NCBI GenBank assembly: GCA_016278435.1
Contig: JADQBU010000145.1
Span: 1 to 11,119, forward strand
Source: Halanaerobiales bacterium
Lineage (GTDB): Bacteria; Bacillota; Halanaerobiia; Halanaerobiales; JADQBU01
Length of the DNA stretch: 11,119 nt
Reading direction: 5' to 3'
Every line of letters starts with the position of its first letter. The stretch's first letter is position 1. Shown piece after piece: positions 6,092 through 11,119 of the stretch. The notes beneath the pieces were generated by a model. It was not told the DNA's origin. It was given only the letters and a program-made list of their open reading frames with translations, and ran no database searches. The position numbers and the translations under genes were made by a program.

Positions 6092-7804
6092 ATGACTGAA
6101 CAAAAAATTAAGTTTTGGATAGATGAAGTGCAGGTAGAAGTTGAGCGGGGTACAACTGTACTTGAAGCTGCTCGTAGAGTGGGAATATATATACCAACCC
6201 TCTGTTATCTGGAAGGAAAAAATAAACTGGGAGCCTGCCGGATCTGTCTGGTCGAGATAGAGCCAACCGGGAAATTAGCAGCTTCCTGTATTCTACCGGC
6301 AAGTGATGGTTTAAAGGTCAGGACAAATACAGAAAAGGTCAGGAAGACCAGGAAGTTTAATCTGGAGCTTTTACTGTCTGATCATGAGGTTGAATGTCCT
6401 ACCTGTCTTAGAAATGATAACTGTGAATTAAGGGACCTGGCAGAAAAAATGGGTATCAGAGATATCCGGTTTGAGGGTAGAAAAAATAGTCATTCTGTAG
6501 ATGATTCTACTCCTTCAATTATGAGAGATCCGGATAAGTGTATACTCTGCCGGAGATGTGTGAGTGTCTGTCATGATATTCAATCGGTCAAAGCAATTGT
6601 ACCTGCAGGTCGGGGATTTGATACAATAATTGAACCAGCTTATTATAACAAACTGTCAGATAGTCCCTGTGTTCTCTGCGGTCAGTGCGCAGTAGTCTGC
6701 CCGACCGGGGCGATAACAGAGAGAGAATATATTGATGAAGTCTGGGATGCAATCTATGATGAAAACAAGCATGTTGTAGTTCAGACAGCTCCCGCTGTCA
6801 GAGTGGCTTTATCTGAAGCGTTCGGGCAGAAACCAGGTACTATTGTTACCGGCAAGATGGTAGCTGCTTTAAAGAAGATTGGATTTGATAAGGTGTTTGA
6901 TACCAACTTTACTGCAGATTTGACTATCATGGAAGAGGGAACAGAATTAATTGAAAGAATTCAAAATGGAGGTACTCTGCCCCTTTTTACATCCTGTAGT
7001 CCGGGCTGGATAAAGTTTATTGAACATTATTATCCTGAATACCTCGATAATCTGTCAACCTGTAAATCTCCACAGCAGATGTTTGGAGCAATAGCCAAGA
7101 CTTATTATGCTGAAATGAATGACATTCCCAGGGAAGATATGGTAGTTGTCTCTATTATGCCCTGTACAGCCAAGAAGTTCGAGGTCAGTCGGCCGGAGAT
7201 GAACTATGATGTAGATTATGCTTTAACCACCAGGGAACTGGGCCGGATGATAAAACAGGCCGGTTTTGATATCATGGATCTGGAAGAAGAAGAATATGAC
7301 AAATTACTCGGTGTATCTTCAGGTGCTGCTGATATATTTGGCTCAACCGGTGGTGTTATGGAAGCAGCGCTAAGGACAGCCTATGAGATTATAACCGGAG
7401 AAGAACTGGAAAACCTTGATTTTAACCAGGTGCGGGGGATTACCGGTATCAAGGAAGCAGAAGTTACTATTAATGATCTGAAATTACGGGTAGCAGTTAC
7501 TAATACCCTGGGTAATGCCAGAGAATTACTGGAAAGGATTAAACAGGGGACAGAATATCACTTTGTAGAATTTATGGCCTGCCCCGGTGGCTGTATAGGT
7601 GGAGGAGGCCAGCCCCTACCTGCAACTGCTGAAAATATCGAGAAGAGAATGAAGGCCATATATGAGATCGATAAAGGTAAAAAATTAAGAAAATCACATG
7701 AGAACCCCTATATCAAGAAAATCTATGATGAATACCTGGAAAAACCAGGCAGTCACAGAGCACATGAACTGCTTCATACAGAATATACTCCCAGGGGGGT
7801 ATAA
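6092..7804 (+). CDS. hydA: [FeFe]-hydrogenase catalytic subunit, multimeric group A (M3 type)
   Basis: This 570-residue subunit reduces protons to H2 or oxidises H2 at an H-cluster. In order it has: an N-terminal [2Fe-2S] domain (C38, C49, C52, C66); a His-ligated [4Fe-4S] site (H98, C102, C105, C111); two [4Fe-4S] ferredoxin sites (C150, C153, C156, C160 and C193, C196, C199, C203); the H-cluster motifs TSCSPGW (C302), MPCTAKKFE (C358) and MACPGGCIGGGGQP (C497, C501); and a C-terminal small-subunit-like tail (KSHENP, RAHELLH). Domain order and length match Clostridium pasteurianum hydrogenase I and HydA of HydABC/HndABCD complexes. There is no signal peptide, so it is cytoplasmic. Motif 1 has serine where the single-subunit enzyme has a second cysteine. 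Adjacent NuoE- and NuoF-like subunits point to an NAD(H)-linked, possibly electron-bifurcating complex. Maturases HydE, HydF and HydG are not in the window. The start at 6092 rather than 6086 follows from SD spacing. Confidence 0.96.
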   Translation: MTEQKIKFWIDEVQVEVERGTTVLEAARRVGIYIPTLCYLEGKNKLGACRICLVEIEPTGKLAASCILPASDGLKVRTNTEKVRKTRKFNLELLLSDHEVECPTCLRNDNCELRDLAEKMGIRDIRFEGRKNSHSVDDSTPSIMRDPDKCILCRRCVSVCHDIQSVKAIVPAGRGFDTIIEPAYYNKLSDSPCVLCGQCAVVCPTGAITEREYIDEVWDAIYDENKHVVVQTAPAVRVALSEAFGQKPGTIVTGKMVAALKKIGFDKVFDTNFTADLTIMEEGTELIERIQNGGTLPLFTSCSPGWIKFIEHYYPEYLDNLSTCKSPQQMFGAIAKTYYAEMNDIPREDMVVVSIMPCTAKKFEVSRPEMNYDVDYALTTRELGRMIKQAGFDIMDLEEEEYDKLLGVSSGAADIFGSTGGVMEAALRTAYEIITGEELENLDFNQVRGITGIKEAEVTINDLKLRVAVTNTLGNARELLERIKQGTEYHFVEFMACPGGCIGGGGQPLPATAENIEKRMKAIYEIDKGKKLRKSHENPYIKKIYDEYLEKPGSHRAHELLHTEYTPRGV

Positions 7805-8443
7805 ATGATGAGGCTCAAGATACCCGAGCCGACAATAAAACGTCTTCTGGTTTATTATCGTTTTCTGGAAAACCAGATCGGAGTAAATGAGCAGAAGGTA
7901 TTGTCTTCCCGTGAATTAGGTGAGGGTGTAGGTGTTACCTCCAATCTGGTCAGAAGAGACCTATCATTTTTTGGAGAATTTGGCTGTCAGGGTGTTGGTT
8001 ATGATGTGGAAATATTAAAGGATAATCTTAAAAAAATAATCGGAATTTCACAGCAGCGACAGGTTATTTTAGTAGGTGCAGGAAATCTGGGTCGGGCGTT
8101 ATTAAACTACAACAAATTTGTGGGGATTGAAATTGTAGAAGTATTCGATTGTGATCTGAATAAAATAGGGAACACGGTCAATAAACTGGAAGTAAAAAAT
8201 GTTAAATTAATGGAAGAAATCATCAAAGAACGCGATATAAAACTTGCTATAATTGCTGTTCCAGCTGATTATGCTCAGAATGTGGCTTTACAGATTACAG
8301 GAGCAGGAATCAAAGCTATCTGGAATTTTGCCCCGGTTCCGTTGAAAATGAATGAAGATGTAGTAATTATAAATGAGGACCTGGCCTGTGGACTGGGCTG
8401 CCTGGTTTATAAGTTAAATCAGTTAGAGCAACAGATAGTTTAA
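7805..8443 (+). CDS. rex: Rex redox-sensing transcriptional repressor
   Basis: This 212-residue protein is of standard Rex length. An N-terminal winged helix (about 5-75) carries the family signature SNLVRRDLSFFGEFG (46-60) followed by GVGYDV. A Rossmann domain has GAGNLG (91-96) and an acidic residue at the end of strand 2 (D115), as expected for NAD(H). The C-terminal helix (CLVYKLNQLEQQIV) matches the domain-swapped dimer helix. Known: Rex represses fermentation and hydrogen genes when NADH/NAD+ is low and releases DNA when NADH is high. The ATG directly follows the hydA stop codon with no gap. AGGGGGG (7793-7799) serves either the ATG at 7805 or the one at 7808. Being last in the hydrogenase operon suggests feedback on this operon, though Rex usually controls many genes. 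Confidence 0.95.
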   Translation: MMRLKIPEPTIKRLLVYYRFLENQIGVNEQKVLSSRELGEGVGVTSNLVRRDLSFFGEFGCQGVGYDVEILKDNLKKIIGISQQRQVILVGAGNLGRALLNYNKFVGIEIVEVFDCDLNKIGNTVNKLEVKNVKLMEEIIKERDIKLAIIAVPADYAQNVALQITGAGIKAIWNFAPVPLKMNEDVVIINEDLACGLGCLVYKLNQLEQQIV

Positions 8444-8503
8444 TGCGCGATTTAAAATAGAGTAATATTATAGAATTGTAAAAAATCTGTATTGAATGAA
8501 AGA

Positions 8504-8556
8504 CCCCTATCGAAGTCAGGGTTTTGATATCCCTTACTTTTGATAGGGGCATTTTT
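8504..8556 (+). terminator. Rho-independent terminator of the hydrogenase-rex operon
   Basis: The arms at 8504-8521 and 8531-8549 share a perfect 8-bp base stem (CCCCTATC with GATAGGGG) and an upper stem (AGGG with CCCT) around a few mismatches and an apical loop. ATTTTTAT follows. It lies 60 bp after the rex stop codon. Confidence 0.8.
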
Positions 8557-8567
8557 ATAATTATTAT
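8540..8567 (+). promoter_or_regulatory. Possible sigma-A promoter for the S41 protease gene
   Basis: TTGATA (8540-8545) lies 16 bp from TATTAT (8562-8567), upstream of the gene starting at 8624. It overlaps the right arm of the preceding terminator, and the region is so AT-rich that other -10 choices exist. Confidence 0.3.
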
Positions 8568-8623
8568 TATAACATATATTTAGAGTTTAAATAACAGGTG
8601 GAATATCAAGGGGGATAATAATT

Positions 8624-10105
8624 ATGATGTTTTCAATGAATTACTTTAATGCTTTACCGGTTAATACAATATTTTTATATGCTGTGATATCTGTTTTACT
8701 GACAATAGTATTACTGTTATTGCTAATTGTATTTAGAAGAAAGTTAAAAGGAAAGAGAAAACGTATTTTGGGTGTCTGGACTTTAGTAGTGGTTCTGGTT
8801 TTCATTATACTCTCTATAACAGGTTCCTTTGGAAGGTTTGTAGATGTGAATGCAACCGATAATAAGGAGTATAGTAAAGGTGAATTAATAGAGGACTTGC
8901 AGCAGGTGGAAAACTGTATTATGAGAGAGAATCCTCTAATTTTTACTGATAAGGAAGTACTGAAAAAACGGTTTGCAAATACCTATGATAAGATTGAAGA
9001 TGGTATGACTGAGTTAGAATTTTACCGTTTAATTAATCCACTGGTTGTGGATGTTAAATGCGGACATACAAATCTCTCCATCTCCAGGGCTTTACAGAAA
9101 AACCGGGAAGAAACAGCAAAGTATTTTCCGTTAAAAGTAACTCTTGTGGATAATAAGTTATATATATTAGAAGGCAATAAGAGCAGTGGGATTAAAGCAG
9201 GGGATCAGATTAAATCAATCAATGGGAGAAGTAGTGGACAGATTATACAGATACTACTGGACAACATCAGTTGTGATGGGGATAATGATGCAAAAAAGAG
9301 GTATATCATCAGTAAGCATTTCAATAGTAGGTTCTTTGATTTTGTTGATAATTCGAATTATTTCAATGTTGAGTATCTAGACAAAACCGGGGATTTAAAA
9401 AATACAAGATTGAATGCAGAGTACAGGAGTGAATTTAATTCAACTGCCTGGGGGCTCCATTTTAGTGATTATCAGGATGGGAATTACTATGATAGCAAGA
9501 TATATAATGACTATGCAGTATTAGTAGTACGAATTTTTATGCCTGAAAAAGGCGAGGACTTTGCTTTATTTCTGGATAAATTTTTTTCAAAACTCAAGGA
9601 AGACCATATTTCTAAATTGATAATTGATCTAAGAGGAAATTTTGGAGCCAGTCACGAAATGGCAAAGATTTTGTTATCTCACCTGGTTAGTAAGAAAACA
9701 GTTTATTTAACAGGTAAACTACCATTTTTACAGAATTTACTGGGTTTCAGTAAACCAATTATACCTGCCGAAAATCATTTTGATGGTGAACTGATTGTTC
9801 TTACAGATGGAGCAAATTTTTCTACAGCAGGTCATTTCTGTGCAATAGTAAAATATCATAAACTTGGAATCCTACTTGGAACCAGAACAGCCGGTTCTCA
9901 TATCTGTACAGATAGTTCAAAGGATGCAGTTTTAAATAATACCCGGATGCGCTTTCACTATTCAACACTTGTTTATCAGGTTGCTGTAGAAGGTCTGCCT
10001 GCAAATGAAGGGATTGAACCTGATATAGAGGTTAAGTCAACTATAGATAGCATTTTGAATAATAGAGATTTGCAGATGGAGAGTTGCTTGAATAGCAAAA
10101 TCTAA
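8624..10105 (+). CDS. Membrane-anchored S41-family (C-terminal processing/tricorn-like) peptidase with PDZ-like segment
   Basis: This 493-residue protein has two hydrophobic N-terminal segments (about 12-38 and 48-68) separated by a very basic loop (RRKLKGKRKR), so the rest is probably outside the membrane. A helical region with CGHTN (H148) follows, then a PDZ-like stretch GIKAGDQIKSINGRS (about 168-215). The S41 core comes last, with DLRGN (335-339), the nucleophile region GANFSTAGHF (S400), GILLGTRTAGS and a C-terminal GIEPDIEV. S400 with H148 fits the Ser-His arrangement of tricorn-like S41 enzymes better than the Ser-Lys dyad of classical CtpA. Substrate unknown. SD AAGGGGGAT (8608-8616) supports the ATG at 8624; the ATG at 8627 is also possible. 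It lies between a terminator and a new promoter, so it is probably transcribed alone. Codon use is more AT-rich than in the hydrogenase genes. Confidence 0.82.
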   Translation: MMFSMNYFNALPVNTIFLYAVISVLLTIVLLLLLIVFRRKLKGKRKRILGVWTLVVVLVFIILSITGSFGRFVDVNATDNKEYSKGELIEDLQQVENCIMRENPLIFTDKEVLKKRFANTYDKIEDGMTELEFYRLINPLVVDVKCGHTNLSISRALQKNREETAKYFPLKVTLVDNKLYILEGNKSSGIKAGDQIKSINGRSSGQIIQILLDNISCDGDNDAKKRYIISKHFNSRFFDFVDNSNYFNVEYLDKTGDLKNTRLNAEYRSEFNSTAWGLHFSDYQDGNYYDSKIYNDYAVLVVRIFMPEKGEDFALFLDKFFSKLKEDHISKLIIDLRGNFGASHEMAKILLSHLVSKKTVYLTGKLPFLQNLLGFSKPIIPAENHFDGELIVLTDGANFSTAGHFCAIVKYHKLGILLGTRTAGSHICTDSSKDAVLNNTRMRFHYSTLVYQVAVEGLPANEGIEPDIEVKSTIDSILNNRDLQMESCLNSKI

Positions 10106-10106
10106 C

Positions 10107-10135
10107 TTGACATACATTGAAGTTCTAGGTATAAT
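10107..10135 (+). promoter_or_regulatory. Sigma-A promoter of the padR-type gene
   Basis: A perfect -35 TTGACA (10107-10112) lies 17 bp from a perfect -10 TATAAT (10130-10135), beginning one base after the protease stop codon. Predicted start is about 10142. Such a strong promoter normally implies repression, and an operator-like repeat covers its spacer and -10. Confidence 0.88.
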
Positions 10136-10163
10136 AATTTTAACACATAGAAGTTCTAGGTAT
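10119..10163. promoter_or_regulatory. Duplicated operator-like repeat around the padR promoter
   Basis: GAAGTTCTAGGTAT occurs exactly at 10119-10132 and again at 10150-10163, 31 bp apart (about three helical turns). The first copy overlaps the spacer and -10; the second lies between the start site and the ribosome-binding site. The second copy contains an odd-centred palindrome TAGAA-G-TTCTA (10148-10158), and the first matches it but for one base. Autorepression by the PadR protein is the likely use, inferred from position. Confidence 0.6.
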
Positions 10164-10164
10164 T

Positions 10165-10170
10165 GGAGGT
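10165..10170 (+). promoter_or_regulatory. Ribosome-binding site that decides the padR-type start
   Basis: GGAGGT lies 4 nt before the ATG at 10175 (TTGGAGGTTCATATG). An upstream in-frame TTG at 10163 would place the SD inside the gene and can be dismissed. Confidence 0.85.
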
Positions 10171-10174
10171 TCAT

Positions 10175-10528
10175 ATGGACATTTCAAAGGATTTAATTGC
10201 TGCCTCGGCTACACCTCTCATTCTGGCTATTCTAAAAAAACAGGATAGCTATGGTTATGAAATTATCAAGAAGGTAAAAAAGGCTTCTAATAATGAAATT
10301 ATCTGGAATGAGGGAATGTTGTATCCGGTATTACACAGACTGGAGGAAAATAATTTAATTGAGTCTTACTGGGAAAATTCTGAAACAGGGCGTAGACGTA
10401 AGTATTATTTTTTAAATGAAGAGGGACGATTAGAATTAGAAAATTATAAAAAACAGTGGGAAATAGTTCATTCTACTTTGTCTGCAGAAATTTATGATAA
10501 TGATGAAAAGGAGGAAGATAATGTTTGA
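10175..10528 (+). CDS. PadR-family transcriptional regulator
   Basis: This 117-residue, compact winged-helix protein is of the short PadR type. Family features are LILAILKKQDSYGYEI near the start, the wing region GMLYPVLHRLEENNLI, then TGRRRKYYFLNEEGR. A charged C-terminal helix for dimerisation follows (LENYKKQWEIVHSTL, ending EKEEDNV). Known: PadR proteins usually repress their own operon and are often released by a hydrophobic or membrane-active ligand; here the ligand is unknown. It overlaps the next gene by 8 bp, so the two are probably translationally coupled. The near-consensus promoter with repeated boxes fits autorepression. Confidence 0.93.
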   Translation: MDISKDLIAASATPLILAILKKQDSYGYEIIKKVKKASNNEIIWNEGMLYPVLHRLEENNLIESYWENSETGRRRKYYFLNEEGRLELENYKKQWEIVHSTLSAEIYDNDEKEEDNV

Positions 10529-11119
10529 TCTGGAATTAAACATAAGTTCCTGGTGTGATTATTTACGATCCAGTGGTAAATTAAGTGAAGATGATGTTTT
10601 AGAACTCGAGAATCACTTACGAGAACAAATTGATGAATTGATAGAAAATGGACTAGATGAGGAAGAAGCTTTTTTAATCAGTGTAAAAAGATTGGGAAAT
10701 GTTAATTTGATATCGGAGGAGTATTCTAAAGTAAACACAGAAAATCTGTGGAAACAATTATTGATTGATCCAGCTGATAAGGATGCAAAGAAAAAGAGCC
10801 GGCGTGATATTTTGTTAGTTGTTATATTTTCTTTGTTAGCGGGAACAGCTGCCAAGATACCAACTTTATTTGGTTTAACTATGGATAATTATGTATATTT
10901 TAAAAATTTAAGTTTTTATATATTACCATTCATTGCCTTGTTTTTTATAATAAAGCATGATGTTAGTAAGAAGCTGATAGGGTATATTGCAGCAATATTT
11001 ATTTTAACAGGGGTTATTATAAATTTTTACCCTTCATATATCCCCCATCATACGGCAATTTTGACCGGAATTCATCTTCCTATTATGTTTTGGTTAGTCA
11101 CTGGAGTGGCCTATATGGG
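10521..11119 (+). CDS. Membrane protein with cytoplasmic permease-prefix-like domain (DUF4153-like), 3' end missing
   Basis: The frame is open from the ATG at 10521 to the right edge (199 whole codons). AGGAGG at about 10509-10514 supports the start, which overlaps the padR-type stop by 8 bp. Residues 1-75 form a soluble helical domain (WCDYLRSSGKLS, ELENHLREQIDEL, GLDEEEAF, KRLGN) resembling the prefix domain found before permease-like proteins in PadR-linked operons. Hydrophobic segments follow at about 97-119, 129-145, 152-170 and 176-199, the last containing HLPIMFWLVTGVAY, which I associate with DUF4153 proteins. PadR plus a membrane partner of this type is a common pair in Firmicutes. 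The function is not known, and the family name is from memory. Confidence 0.8.
   Translation, partial: MFDLELNISSWCDYLRSSGKLSEDDVLELENHLREQIDELIENGLDEEEAFLISVKRLGNVNLISEEYSKVNTENLWKQLLIDPADKDAKKKSRRDILLVVIFSLLAGTAAKIPTLFGLTMDNYVYFKNLSFYILPFIALFFIIKHDVSKKLIGYIAAIFILTGVIINFYPSYIPHHTAILTGIHLPIMFWLVTGVAYM

Noticed and set aside
10613..10855. Reverse-strand reading frame of 80 codons near the right end
   Set aside because: It is antisense to the coherent membrane protein frame, which has a good ribosome-binding site and family motifs.

Overview
The window looks like chromosome of a low-GC, anaerobic, fermentative, hydrogen-producing Firmicute. The evidence is AT-rich DNA, strong GGAGG/GGGGG ribosome-binding sites, a multimeric [FeFe]-hydrogenase locus, a Rex redox repressor and a PadR regulator. 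Halanaerobiales or a related clostridial order is my guess; the sequence does not fix it. All genes read on the + strand.

Region 1 (1-2042) is the 3' part of a large sigma-54 activator cut by the left edge. Its sensory half is a degenerate [FeFe]-hydrogenase H-cluster domain followed by a four-cysteine Fe-S domain and a PAS domain. Its output half is an AAA+ sigma-54 activation domain plus a helix-turn-helix. Region 2 (2043-2428) is a 386-bp control region with a terminator, inverted repeats, a very good -24/-12 (sigma-54) promoter and weak Rex-like boxes.

Region 3 (2429-8443) is a tight four-gene operon: a NuoE-like subunit (hydC), a 1026-residue NuoF-like subunit fused to a GltD/NfnB-like NADPH-type flavoprotein (hydB), the catalytic [FeFe]-hydrogenase (hydA) and rex. 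A terminator closes it at about 8504-8556. The genes suggest a soluble complex linking H2/H+ to NAD(H), ferredoxin and possibly NADP(H). It would be switched by a hydrogenase-like sensor through sigma-54, with Rex adding NADH/NAD+ control.

Region 4 (8444-11119) is unrelated in content. It holds a membrane-anchored S41-family protease with a PDZ-like segment, then a PadR-type regulator from a near-consensus sigma-A promoter with duplicated operator-like repeats. The PadR gene overlaps a membrane protein that runs off the right edge.

The most interesting content is the sensor-promoter-hydrogenase circuit and the NuoF-GltD fusion, in which a GltD-like module stands where HydB proteins usually carry a C-terminal ferredoxin domain. 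I saw no RNA genes, CRISPR arrays, insertion sequences or broken genes.
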